Source: Chloroflexota bacterium
Lineage (GTDB): Bacteria > Chloroflexota > Dehalococcoidia > SM23-28-2 > RBG-16-64-32
Reading direction: 5' to 3'
Length of the DNA: 8,132 nucleotides
NCBI GenBank assembly: GCA_016190405.1
Contig: JACPQO010000196.1
Span: 1-8,132 of the forward strand
The position numbers were made by a program, and so were the translations under genes. The notes under the pieces were generated by a model. That model made no database searches. It was not told the DNA's origin and was given only the letters and a program-made list of their open reading frames with translations. Positions 1 through 6,218 of this stretch are shown one piece after another (position 1 is the stretch's first letter; the number at the start of each line of letters is the position of its first letter).

Positions 1-556
1 CGTCTAAAGTGAGGCGCCGGCGGTCGTCCGCCGTCAGGTGGGGGTGCATGGCCAGGGCTTCCCTCACCAGGAGCAGAAGGTCTTCGTCGTCCCGATAGAG
101 TGGTAAGGCATCCACCTGGACCGCCAGTCGCAGGCGGCCGCCCTCGAAACTCACCTCGCCCACCGCCGCCTGGCGCTCCGGGGCCCGTGCCATTCCTCGC
201 GCCACCAGCAGATGCGTGGCCTGTCGCTTCTGCCGCTCCACCAGCGCGCCCGCCAGGCGCGCCCCTGGAGCGGCCAGGCTGGCGGCCGAGAGGGTGTGCG
301 CCAGCGCCGCCAGCGGCGGCAGCTGCCGCCCGAACGCCTCATCGCTGGTGCAGTCGAAAGAGATGTGACGCCGCGACCAGTCCCTGGCGGCCGCGAAGGG
401 AAGCTTGACGCTGGTCGTACGCAGCAGCCCCCGCCTGGCCACGACGTTTATCACTTCCCAGTCCTCGGTTACTTCCAGGGCCAGCAGGCGGCCTTGCCAG
501 CGGTCCTTGAACCGGATGGGGCTGCCCAGATGGAGGGGCGCCAGCCGGCTGTCCAT
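1..556 (-). CDS. Partial PRC-barrel repeat protein, probably PRC-PRC-BON (C-terminus off left edge)
   Basis: Reading the minus strand from the ATG at 556-554 gives 185 residues with no stop before the window edge. The protein starts MDSRLAPLHLGSPIRF. Residues about 8-75 and 92-155 look like two PRC-barrel-type beta units: a short strand, a turn with G, a hydrophobic strand such as EVINVVARRG or ATHLLVARG, then a second half ending near LPLYRDDE. Residues 156-185 (helix DLLLLVREAL, then HPHLTADDRRRLTLD) resemble the first helix and strand of a BON domain. The start is supported by a GGAGG 8 nt upstream. There is no signal peptide, so it is probably cytoplasmic or peripheral. PRC-barrels are small beta domains found in RNA-processing and photosynthetic proteins, and BON domains are linked to membrane or lipid contact; the precise role here is unknown. 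It is divergent from the binding-protein gene. The reading frame is convincing; the domain names are inferred by eye. Confidence 0.72.
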   Translation of the reverse strand, partial: MDSRLAPLHLGSPIRFKDRWQGRLLALEVTEDWEVINVVARRGLLRTTSVKLPFAAARDWSRRHISFDCTSDEAFGRQLPPLAALAHTLSAASLAAPGARLAGALVERQKRQATHLLVARGMARAPERQAAVGEVSFEGGRLRLAVQVDALPLYRDDEDLLLLVREALAMHPHLTADDRRRLTLD

Positions 557-564
557 GACTGCTA

Positions 565-569
565 CCTCC
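565..569 (-). promoter_or_regulatory. Shine-Dalgarno of the PRC-barrel gene
   Basis: Read on the minus strand this is GGAGG, ending 8 nt before the ATG at 556-554. It fixes the start of the left-edge gene and is one of the best ribosome sites in the window. Confidence 0.7.
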
Positions 570-599
570 AGGATTGTGGAAGAGGCGTCCGCACCGTAG

Positions 600-627
600 A
601 TTATTACACCTTTCACAAGCGCAGCAA
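600..627 (-). promoter_or_regulatory. Candidate promoter for the PRC-barrel gene
   Basis: On the minus strand there is AATAAT (600-605, 5 of 6 to TATAAT) with TTGCTG (622-627, 3 of 6 to TTGACA) 16 nt upstream. It sits in the only AT-rich patch of this GC-rich region (about 598-660) and would give a leader of roughly 40 nt before the ATG. The -35 is weak, so this is a prediction only. Confidence 0.35.
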
Positions 628-665
628 CCTGACGGATATTGATGCATCTAAAGTGCACAATCGGC

Positions 666-695
666 TTGACGAACGCCTCGGCAGTGATTACGCTA
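666..695 (+). promoter_or_regulatory. Candidate promoter for the binding-protein gene
   Basis: TTGACG at 666-671 matches the -35 consensus at 5 of 6. TACGCT at 690-695 is a weak -10 (3 of 6) with an 18-nt spacer. Transcription would start near 702, leaving a leader of about 47 nt that includes the AAAGGAG ribosome site. The -10 is poor for a housekeeping sigma factor. Confidence 0.3.
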
Positions 696-734
696 CGTGC
701 TGACTTCGGCAGCAGCGGCCCGTGCGCACAATCG

Positions 735-741
735 AAAGGAG
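735..741 (+). promoter_or_regulatory. Shine-Dalgarno that decides the binding-protein start
   Basis: AAAGGAG lies 7 nt before the ATG at 749. The upstream in-frame GTG at 722 has no such site and would add nine polar residues before the signal peptide, so 749 is preferred. Confidence 0.75.
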
Positions 742-748
742 ACAAGCC

Positions 749-2152
749 ATGCCACAGTGGTTCTCTGGCCACAGGTGGTTCGGGGTGTTGGCGGTGGCTC
801 TGGCAACCCTCGTAGTCTTCGTCGCCTGTGGGGGCGATGGGGAAGAGAAGAAGGCAGGGCCGCTAAAGATTGGCTACCTGCTGGACTTCACCGGGGCCCT
901 GGCCTCTTTCGGCCCCGAGGAAGAGAACGCGATCAAGCTGGCGGTCAAGCACATTAACGACGGCGGCGGCGTCCTCGGCCAGCCCGTCCAACTGGTGAGG
1001 GCCGATAGCGGCACCGACAAGGACATAGGAGTGGCCGAGGCCACCCGCCTGGTGGACATCGAGAAGGTCCACGCCATCGTCGGTTCGCTGGCCAGCGGGG
1101 TTACCCTGGCCGTGGCCGAGGGCGTGACCGGACCGAAGAAGATCCTCCAGATTTCCCACGCCTCCACGTCGCCCGCCCTGACCGCGGCCAACGACAACGA
1201 CTTCCTGTTCCGGACCCCCATCTCCGACGCCGCCCAGGGCGTCGTCCTGGCCAAACTGGTGGAGGACCTGGGGTACACCAGCGTCTGCACCATGTACGTC
1301 AACAACGCCTACGGCCAGGGGCTGAGCTCCAACTTCGCCACCGCCTACGAAGACGCCGGTGGGACGGTAACAGCCCAGATATCCCACGCGGACCAAACGG
1401 CGGCCACGACCTACCTGTCGGAGCTGAACCAGTGCACCGCCGGCGACCCCCAGGCGTTGGTGGCCATCAGCTACCCGGTTGGGCAGGCGCAGGTCTACTT
1501 GAAAGAGGCCCTGGAAAACGACCTCATCGACACGTTCGTGTTCGTCGACGGCACCAAGGACGACGAGATGTTCGGAACCCTGGGATGGGACAACTTTGAC
1601 GGCTTGAGCGGCACCGCCCCGGGAGCGCTGCCTCCGTCTGAGTTCACCGCGGTGTTCGACGACCTGTACGAGGCTGAGTACGGCTCCCTGTTCAAGGTGC
1701 CGTTCACGCGCGAGGCCTACGACGCGGCTATCGTCATCGCCCTGGCGGCCGAGAAGGCCGGTTCCGTCGATCCCACCGCCATCCGCGACGCCCTGCGGGA
1801 CGTGGCCAACGCCCCGGGCACCGAAGTGGGCTCGCCGCCCGAGGGAATCGCCGCCGCCCTGAAGGCCGCCCGCGACGGCGACGATATCAACTACACGGGC
1901 GCTTCTGGTTCCGTGGAGTTCGACGAGAACGGTGACGTCCTCATCGGCGCCATCGAGGTGTGGAGCATTGACGCCGCCGCCGAGGGCTTCGTCACCGAGA
2001 AGAACTATAAGGTGGACCTGGCGGCCGGAACCGTGGAGGAGATCACAGGCGGCGGTGCCATGCGCATCGACCCGGTTCTGAACTACCAGCGGCCGGCCGC
2101 CGTGCTGCGCATCGACCCCACCCTGGAACGCGCCCTGCGCCTCCGCGCATAG
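749..2152 (+). CDS. Branched-chain amino acid ABC transporter substrate-binding lipoprotein (LivJ/LivK type)
   Basis: 467 residues. It captures the substrate outside the membrane and delivers it to the LivHM channel. Residues 1-26 form a lipoprotein signal: basic start (GHRW), hydrophobic run, then FVA-C27, after which GGDGEE is a typical flexible linker. The mature part follows the Peripla_BP_6 pattern: KIGYLLDFTGALASFG (40-55) as the first strand and ligand loop, HINDGGGVLGQPVQLV, AIVGSLASG (109-117), the binding segment SHASTSPAL (136-144; LivJ-type proteins use this Ser/Thr loop to hold the amino acid), YGQG (188-191), and FVFVDG (263-268) in the second lobe. Length is greater than that of LivJ/LivK (about 370), partly because of linkers and a 34-residue tail from about 434 with a 15-residue repeat. 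Start chosen at ATG 749 on its ribosome site. It is convergent with livM, not in the same operon as the permeases. Substrate could be Leu/Ile/Val, but this family also takes amides, urea or aromatic acids; sequence alone does not decide. Confidence 0.9.
   Translation: MPQWFSGHRWFGVLAVALATLVVFVACGGDGEEKKAGPLKIGYLLDFTGALASFGPEEENAIKLAVKHINDGGGVLGQPVQLVRADSGTDKDIGVAEATRLVDIEKVHAIVGSLASGVTLAVAEGVTGPKKILQISHASTSPALTAANDNDFLFRTPISDAAQGVVLAKLVEDLGYTSVCTMYVNNAYGQGLSSNFATAYEDAGGTVTAQISHADQTAATTYLSELNQCTAGDPQALVAISYPVGQAQVYLKEALENDLIDTFVFVDGTKDDEMFGTLGWDNFDGLSGTAPGALPPSEFTAVFDDLYEAEYGSLFKVPFTREAYDAAIVIALAAEKAGSVDPTAIRDALRDVANAPGTEVGSPPEGIAAALKAARDGDDINYTGASGSVEFDENGDVLIGAIEVWSIDAAAEGFVTEKNYKVDLAAGTVEEITGGGAMRIDPVLNYQRPAAVLRIDPTLERALRLRA
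2061..2118 (+). repeat. 13-bp direct repeat coding a duplicated 15-residue tail
   Basis: TGCGCATCGACCC occurs at 2061-2073 and 2106-2118, exactly 45 bp apart. In protein terms, two 15-residue units (MRIDPVLN... and LRIDPTLE...) make up the last 30 residues of the binding protein. The period is a multiple of three, so it is an in-frame duplication. Confidence 0.7.
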
Positions 2153-2168
2153 ACATCGCGCCCAGATA

Positions 2169-2203
2169 GCCGGGCGGGGCCGGCATGGCCGGCCCCGCCC
2201 GGC
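2169..2203. terminator. Perfect 16-bp inverted repeat, likely bidirectional terminator
   Basis: The left arm 2169-2184 and right arm 2188-2203 are exact complements around the 3-nt loop ATG. The stem is almost entirely G-C. It lies between the stop of the binding-protein gene (2152) and the stop of livM (2216), as expected for a shared terminator of convergent genes. No T-run follows on either strand, so it does not have a textbook intrinsic terminator tail. Confidence 0.7.
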
Positions 2204-2215
2204 ATATCCAACGCC

Positions 2216-3454
2216 TCAGTCCGAGGGCGTGTCTGCCTGGCCCTCCGGTGCCGATTTGGTGCGGCGCTTCACCCGCCGCTCTACCCATATCGACACCCGT
2301 CGCTCCTCCGGAAGCAGCCCCTGCGGGCGCAGCAGCAGGACGCTGACGATGAGGGCGCCTATCAGAAAATCGCGGATGAAGAAGATGCGGTTTTGGAGGA
2401 CGGAGGGGATGGCGAATCCCAGGGGGCCGGGACGCTCAGGGGTGTAACCCTGCAACTGAAGGCTGATGATCCAGATGCCCCAGACAATGTAGGCGCCCAG
2501 AACAGCCCCGCGGCTGTTGCCGCTGCCCCCTACGATCAGCATCACCCAGAACAGGAAAGTGCCGAAGAAGTGCGAGAACCCTTCTGGGGAGATGGCGCGC
2601 AACTGGTATGCGTAGAGGGACCCCCCTACCCCCATGATCATCGCCCCGAACACGAAGGCCTGCATCTTGAAGGCGAAGACGTTCTTGCCGCTGGCGGTGG
2701 TGGCCAGCTCGTCCTCACGCAGGGACCGCAGCACCCGGCCCCAGGGAGAACGGATGGCCCTTTCCACGGCGACAAAGACCAGGATGAGCACCGCCACGAC
2801 GATGAGGAGGTAGATGTACTTGTATTCCGCGGGCTCGAACAGGCCGGCGAAGGGGCTGGGGATGCCGAGCAAGCCGCGGGGGCCGTTCACTAGCCCTTCC
2901 TCCTCCAGGGCGATGTTGCGAAGCAGCTCGGCGACCCCGATGGTGGCGATGGCCAGGTAGTCCTCCCGCAGCCGTAGGGTGGGGATGGAGAGGAGGAAGG
3001 CGACGACGCCGCACATTAGGGCCGCGGCGGCCGTCCCGAAAGCGAAGGGCAGCCATTCCCTGCTGCTCAGGAAGGGCAGAAAGTCCAGCTCGTCGCCGAA
3101 CCCACCAACGTATTCCACATAGGCACGCCCGGTGACGGGATCGGGCGGCGGCGGCGCGCCCTTGGTGAAGATCGCGGCCGTGAACGCGCCTACCAGGAAG
3201 AAGCCGGCGATGCCGAAATTGAAGACGCCGGTGTACCCCCACTGGACGTTCAGACCCAGGGTGAAGATGGAGAAGATGGCTACGGTGGTGGCAAAGAACG
3301 TCAGAAAGCTGACCACACCGCCCAAGTCCCATCCGGAGCGCTCGGCGGGCTTGAGGACGACGCAGGCGGTCACGACCAGGAAGGCCGCCGGGGTTATGAG
3401 CCGCTCCCCCTTGAGTTGGGCGAAGGACGCCTTCAGCCTGTCTGCTCGGGTCAT
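2216..3454 (-). CDS. livM: Branched-chain amino acid ABC transporter permease LivM
   Basis: 412 residues, an inner-membrane permease that pairs with LivH. Multiple hydrophobic segments are visible, e.g. 22-34, 47-66, 80-97, 136-156, 213-231, 263-282, 298-328 and 358-376. Family hallmarks: GLNVQWGYTGVFNFGIAGFF (67-86), LRLREDYLAIATIGVAELLR (160-179), a cytoplasmic EAA-like coupling loop SPWGRVLRSLREDELATTASGKNV (236-259) that docks on an ATPase, GGSGNSRGAVLGA (309-321) and LLRPQGL (374-380). The last ~30 residues are basic, then acidic, and hydrophilic (cytoplasmic tail). Residues about 98-134 form a long loop with PPPPDP that is longer than in E. coli LivM. The ATG overlaps the livH stop as ATGA (3454-3451), giving translational coupling, and a GGAG at 3465-3462 lies 7 nt upstream inside livH. 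It is the last gene of the cluster, followed by the shared inverted repeat. Confidence 0.93.
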   Translation of the reverse strand: MTRADRLKASFAQLKGERLITPAAFLVVTACVVLKPAERSGWDLGGVVSFLTFFATTVAIFSIFTLGLNVQWGYTGVFNFGIAGFFLVGAFTAAIFTKGAPPPPDPVTGRAYVEYVGGFGDELDFLPFLSSREWLPFAFGTAAAALMCGVVAFLLSIPTLRLREDYLAIATIGVAELLRNIALEEEGLVNGPRGLLGIPSPFAGLFEPAEYKYIYLLIVVAVLILVFVAVERAIRSPWGRVLRSLREDELATTASGKNVFAFKMQAFVFGAMIMGVGGSLYAYQLRAISPEGFSHFFGTFLFWVMLIVGGSGNSRGAVLGAYIVWGIWIISLQLQGYTPERPGPLGFAIPSVLQNRIFFIRDFLIGALIVSVLLLRPQGLLPEERRVSIWVERRVKRRTKSAPEGQADTPSD

Positions 3455-4536
3455 GTCCTGGCTCCGAACAAGCCCCGCGGTCGCACCAGCAGGATGAGGA
3501 TGAGGATGACGAAGGCCACCCCGGGCTTGTAGGCCGGCGCGAAGAACTCGATGGAGACCTCCTGAGCGATACCGACCACCATGGCGCCGGCCAGAGCGCC
3601 CAGGGGGTTGCCTAGCCCACCCAGGATGGCGGACGCGAACAGGGGCAGGAGAAGGACAAATCCCAACAGCGGGTTAATCTGGGACTGGACAGCCAGCAGC
3701 ACGCCGGCCACCGCCACCAGGGCGCCCCCAATCAGCCAAGTCCATACGATGATCCGGTCCGTGTCTATGCCGGAGACACGGGCCAGGTCGGCGTTATCGG
3801 CCATGGCCCGCATCGCCTTCCCCAGCTTGGTGTGGAACAACAGCAGGTAGGTAAGGACGGCCAGGGCTACGGCCGCCACAAAGATGAAGATCTGGTCCGT
3901 CTTGAGGACGATGTCGAAGGGGTACTTCTGGGCGGGGTGGATGCCCGTCACGTACACCCGGGGGTCAGGGCCCCAGACGATGTACATCACGCTGCGGACG
4001 GCGATGGCCACCCCCAGGGAGGCGATGGAGAAGATGACTATGCCGCTGCGCCGCCGTCGCAGAGGACGGTAGATGAGCCGGTCCAAGGCCACGGAAAGGA
4101 GCGCGATGACGATGGCAGCGGCCACGGTGGCCAATATTAGGCCGTAGCCAAAGGTGAGGTCGCCGATCCCGTGGACAGCGCCGGGGAGGGAGTCCAGGGA
4201 CCAGGGGAGCTCCGTGTCCTCCCTGGCCGTCTCGGCCACGTGCCCGGTGAGGACGAAAAAGGCGACGTAGGCGCCCAGCATCATCATGTCCCCGTGGGCG
4301 AAGTTGCCGAACTTGAGGATCCCGTAGATCAGCGTCAGGCCGAGGGCGCCCAGGCCCAGGATGCTGCCCACCACTATGCCCACTACCAGCAACTGCGTAG
4401 AAAACGTGGCCGACCATATTAGCAGCACAAGGATCAGGAGCCACAGGCCGGGGCCGGCCAGGAACTGGCCCGCCAGCCGCTGGTAGTCGCGGAACTGGTC
4501 GCGCAGCCGGCTGTAGGCAGCTTCTATGGTCGCCAT
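3451..4536 (-). CDS. livH: Branched-chain amino acid ABC transporter permease LivH
   Basis: 361 residues, the partner permease of LivM in the inner membrane. Signature segments: LGLTLIYGILKFGNFAHGDMMMLGAY (65-90; the G-x-N-x-A-H-G region of LivH), RLIYRPLRRRRSG (153-165), IASLGVAIAVRSVMYIVWGPDP (171-192), a cytoplasmic EAA-like coupling loop TKLGKAMRAMADNADLARVSGIDTDRI (236-262), AILGGLGNPLGALAGAMVVGIAQE (303-326) and LLVRPRGLFG (349-358). It has a ~30-residue polar N-terminal extension before the first hydrophobic segment (31-58) and a long outer loop at about 98-130, which explains why it exceeds the usual ~300 residues. It starts only 4 nt after the livF stop with no convincing Shine-Dalgarno, so translation probably depends on re-initiation from livF. 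The stop overlaps the livM start by 4 nt. Confidence 0.93.
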   Translation of the reverse strand: MATIEAAYSRLRDQFRDYQRLAGQFLAGPGLWLLILVLLIWSATFSTQLLVVGIVVGSILGLGALGLTLIYGILKFGNFAHGDMMMLGAYVAFFVLTGHVAETAREDTELPWSLDSLPGAVHGIGDLTFGYGLILATVAAAIVIALLSVALDRLIYRPLRRRRSGIVIFSIASLGVAIAVRSVMYIVWGPDPRVYVTGIHPAQKYPFDIVLKTDQIFIFVAAVALAVLTYLLLFHTKLGKAMRAMADNADLARVSGIDTDRIIVWTWLIGGALVAVAGVLLAVQSQINPLLGFVLLLPLFASAILGGLGNPLGALAGAMVVGIAQEVSIEFFAPAYKPGVAFVILILILLVRPRGLFGART

Positions 4537-4540
4537 TGCT

Positions 4541-5272
4541 TCAGGCGCCCAGGTAGAGCCTTCCCACTTCCTCGTTGTCCAGCAGGCCCCGCGCTTCCCC
4601 CTCCAGCCGGTTGTATCCCATCGCCAGCACGTAGCCGCGGTGGCATAGGCTCAGCGCCTCGCGCGCGTTCTGCTCCACCAGCAGGATCGCTGTCCCGGTC
4701 TTGTTAATCGCTTTGATCCGGTCGAAGAGCACTTCCACCATCTTAGGCGAAAGGCTGGCCGAAGGCTCGTCCAGGAGCAACAGCCTGGGGTCCAGCATGA
4801 GGGCCCGCGCCAGGGCCAGCATCTGCCGCTGCCCGCCGGACAGCCTGCCCGCCCGCTCGCCGCGGCGCTCCGTCAGGTCCGGAAACAGCGCGTACACCTG
4901 GTCCAGGCGGTCGCGCAGGCCGTTTTGCCGCACGAAGCCCCCCATCTCCAGGTTCTCGTTAATGGTCAGGCTGGGGAAGACATTTTCCGTCTGCGGCACG
5001 TACGAAAGCCCCTTGGGCACCAGCCGCTCCGGCTGCCAGCCCGTCACGTCTTCGCGGCCCAGCATCACGTGGCCCCCTCGCAGCGGTAGCAGCCCGAACA
5101 GCGCCTTTAGGAGCGTCGACTTCCCGGCGCCGTTGGGCCCGATGACCGCCACCATCTCCCCACCCTGCACCGCGATGGAGACGCCGTGCAGGATCTCCAC
5201 CTCCCCGTAGCCGGCGACGACATCTCGGGCCTCCAGAAGGGCGCCGTTACTTGCGGGTCGCTTTCCCCTCAC
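4541..5272 (-). CDS. livF: Branched-chain amino acid ABC transporter ATP-binding protein LivF
   Basis: 243 residues from GTG 5272-5270. A cytoplasmic ATPase that pairs with LivG to drive uptake. Walker A GPNGAGKST (45-53), Q-loop YVPQTENVF (Q94), ABC signature LSGGQ (144-148), Walker B LLLLDEP (164-170, catalytic Glu 169), D-loop SASLS. The H-loop position is Gln (LLVEQN, Q201) rather than His; E. coli LivF also has VEQN, so this is a family trait and not damage. Start: an in-frame TTG at 5293 would add seven residues, but it lies inside a heptamer repeat; GTG 5272 has GGAG/GAGG 8 to 5 nt upstream and gives the usual LivF length. It begins 50 nt after the livG stop. The junction contains a repeat array with several Shine-Dalgarno-like GGAGG units. 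Confidence 0.92.
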   Translation of the reverse strand: MRGKRPASNGALLEARDVVAGYGEVEILHGVSIAVQGGEMVAVIGPNGAGKSTLLKALFGLLPLRGGHVMLGREDVTGWQPERLVPKGLSYVPQTENVFPSLTINENLEMGGFVRQNGLRDRLDQVYALFPDLTERRGERAGRLSGGQRQMLALARALMLDPRLLLLDEPSASLSPKMVEVLFDRIKAINKTGTAILLVEQNAREALSLCHRGYVLAMGYNRLEGEARGLLDNEEVGRLYLGA

Positions 5273-5322
5273 TACGTCCTCTCCAACCTCCAACTTCTAA
5301 CCTCCAACCTCCAACTACGTCC
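5271..5322. repeat. Heptamer tandem array flanked by 9-bp direct repeats (livG-livF junction)
   Basis: On the plus strand, five consecutive 7-mers fill 5281-5315: CTCCAAC, CTCCAAC, TTCTAAC, CTCCAAC, CTCCAAC. The nonamer ACTACGTCC flanks them at 5271-5279 and 5314-5322. In the coding direction the units read GTTGGAG, so the array carries several Shine-Dalgarno-like GGAGG sites ahead of livF. The putative GTG start of livF overlaps the end of the second nonamer. Copy-number change would alter the livG-livF spacing but not the LivF frame. Confidence 0.85.
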
Positions 5323-6102
5323 CTACCGGTACTGGCCGCCCAGGTACGCCTCCAGCACCTTCTCGTCCTGTTTGATCTCCTCGGCCGTTCCCTCCGCCAG
5401 CACTGTGCCTTCGCTCATCACTATCACCGGGTCGCACAGGCGGGTCACCAGGTCCATGTCATGCTCGATAACGAAGAAGGTGATGCCCAGGTCTCGCCTC
5501 AGCCGCTCGATGTCGGTTACCAGCTTCTTCATCAGCACCCGGTTCACGCCGGCGCCGGGCTCGTCCAGGAGAATCATCTTCGGATCGCACATGAGCGTTC
5601 GCGCCAGCTCCAGCAGCTTCTTCTGGCCGCCGGACAGGTTGGACGCGTACTCGTCCCGCAGGTGCAGCAGGTCCACGAACTCCAGCACCGTCAGCGCCTT
5701 ATCGTATATCTGCTCTTCCTGGCGGGACACCCTGAACGCGAACAGCCAGGGGTTCCAGATCTGCTCGCCGGCCTGTCCCGGAGGCACCAGCATCAGGTTC
5801 TCCAGCACGGTCATCCCCTTCAGCTCGCGTGGGATCTGGAACGTACGCACGATCCCTTTGTGAAAGATGCGATGCGGCGGCAGACCGTCTATGCGCTGTC
5901 CGAAGAAGGATATCCTTCCCGAAGTGGGCTTGAGGAATCCCGTGATGAGATTGAACAGGGTGGTCTTTCCGGCCCCGTTGGGACCGATAAGCCCGGTGAT
6001 GGTGCCCGGCCGAATTCTCAGCGTGCAGCCGTTAACCGCCCGCACGCCGTCAAACGACTTGACGACGTCATCGGTTTCCAGGATCGCCGGCGCTTCATCC
6101 AT
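5323..6102 (-). CDS. livG: Branched-chain amino acid ABC transporter ATP-binding protein LivG
   Basis: 259 residues from ATG 6102-6100. A cytoplasmic ATPase, first gene of the livG-F-H-M cluster. Walker A GPNGAGKTT (40-48), Q-loop VRTFQIPRELKGMTVLENLM (Q89), ABC signature LSGGQ (156-160), Walker B MILLDEP (176-182, Glu 181), and an intact H-loop VIEHDMD (His 214). The tail EEIKQDEKVLEAYLGG (241-256) is the LivG-type C-terminus. An upstream TTG at 6138 is in frame and would add 12 residues (EGLAKDTSPVV), but the only GAGG before it is too close and a -10-like TATACT sits at 6149-6144, so that TTG would lie at the predicted transcript start. ATG 6102 therefore fits better, although its ribosome site is unusual (see hairpin). 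Start placement is uncertain; identity is not. Confidence 0.92.
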   Translation of the reverse strand: MDEAPAILETDDVVKSFDGVRAVNGCTLRIRPGTITGLIGPNGAGKTTLFNLITGFLKPTSGRISFFGQRIDGLPPHRIFHKGIVRTFQIPRELKGMTVLENLMLVPPGQAGEQIWNPWLFAFRVSRQEEQIYDKALTVLEFVDLLHLRDEYASNLSGGQKKLLELARTLMCDPKMILLDEPGAGVNRVLMKKLVTDIERLRRDLGITFFVIEHDMDLVTRLCDPVIVMSEGTVLAEGTAEEIKQDEKVLEAYLGGQYR

Positions 6103-6108
6103 AACTAC

Positions 6109-6133
6109 GGGGCTGGTATCCTTCGCCAGCCCC
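6109..6133 (-). promoter_or_regulatory. 8-bp leader hairpin directly before livG
   Basis: Arms 6126-6133 and 6109-6116 are exact complements (GGGGCTGG / CCAGCCCC on the coding strand) around a 9-nt loop CGAAGGATA. The hairpin ends 6 nt before the ATG at 6102. The only Shine-Dalgarno-like AAGGA is in the loop and another GGAGGGG overlaps the 5' arm, so folding could present or hide the ribosome site. Confidence 0.45.
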
Positions 6134-6143
6134 TCCAAACCTC

Positions 6144-6149
6144 AGTATA
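6144..6149 (-). promoter_or_regulatory. Candidate -10 for the livGFHM cluster
   Basis: Read on the minus strand this is TATACT, 5 of 6 to TATAAT. No good -35 is seen 16-18 nt upstream. A start 6-8 nt downstream would give a leader of about 35 nt containing the hairpin. Confidence 0.35.
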
Positions 6150-6180
6150 GTCGAGGCTCCTCGGGCGGCGCCAGAATTGT

Positions 6181-6210
6181 TTGACCGTCACATCGCCCCG
6201 GTGCGACACT
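6181..6210 (+). promoter_or_regulatory. Candidate promoter for the LysE-type gene, possibly leaderless
   Basis: TTGACC at 6181-6186 is 5 of 6 to the -35 consensus. GACACT at 6205-6210 (3 of 6) is a weak -10 with an 18-nt spacer. Its 3' end is 8 nt before ATG 6219, so the transcript would begin at or beside the start codon. No Shine-Dalgarno is present, which fits a leaderless mRNA. Confidence 0.3.
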
Positions 6211-6218
6211 TAGTCCGC

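Noticed and set aside
339..647. Minus-strand open frame of 102 residues
   Set aside because: It is out of frame with the well-supported gene starting at 556, which has the ribosome site and protein-like composition.
100..703. Plus-strand open frames over the left edge region (100-408, 212-703, 405-599)
   Set aside because: They overlap the minus-strand PRC-barrel gene, have low-complexity Pro/Arg-rich products and no ribosome sites; they are shadows of GC-rich coding DNA.
863..1396. Long minus-strand frame inside the binding-protein gene
   Set aside because: Gly/Val/Asp-rich product antisense to a clear family member; it results from third-position GC bias.
2393..2893. Plus-strand frame antisense to livM
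   Set aside because: Low-complexity acidic and His-rich product with no family features; livM is certain on the other strand.
2715..3332. 205-residue minus-strand frame within livM
   Set aside because: Alternative frame of livM with Arg/His-rich sequence; no membrane or domain pattern.
4670..4690. Missing H-loop histidine in LivF as a sign of inactivation
   Set aside because: Gln at this place (VEQN) is also seen in E. coli LivF and is a family trait.
5271..5322. CRISPR-like repeat array
   Set aside because: Units are 7 bp and contiguous with no spacers, so this is a short tandem repeat and not a CRISPR array.
5186..6150. Large plus-strand frames over livG and livF (5186-5863 and 5251-6150)
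   Set aside because: Antisense to two ATPases with every ABC motif in place; products are Ser/Arg or Gln/His-rich without recognisable motifs.
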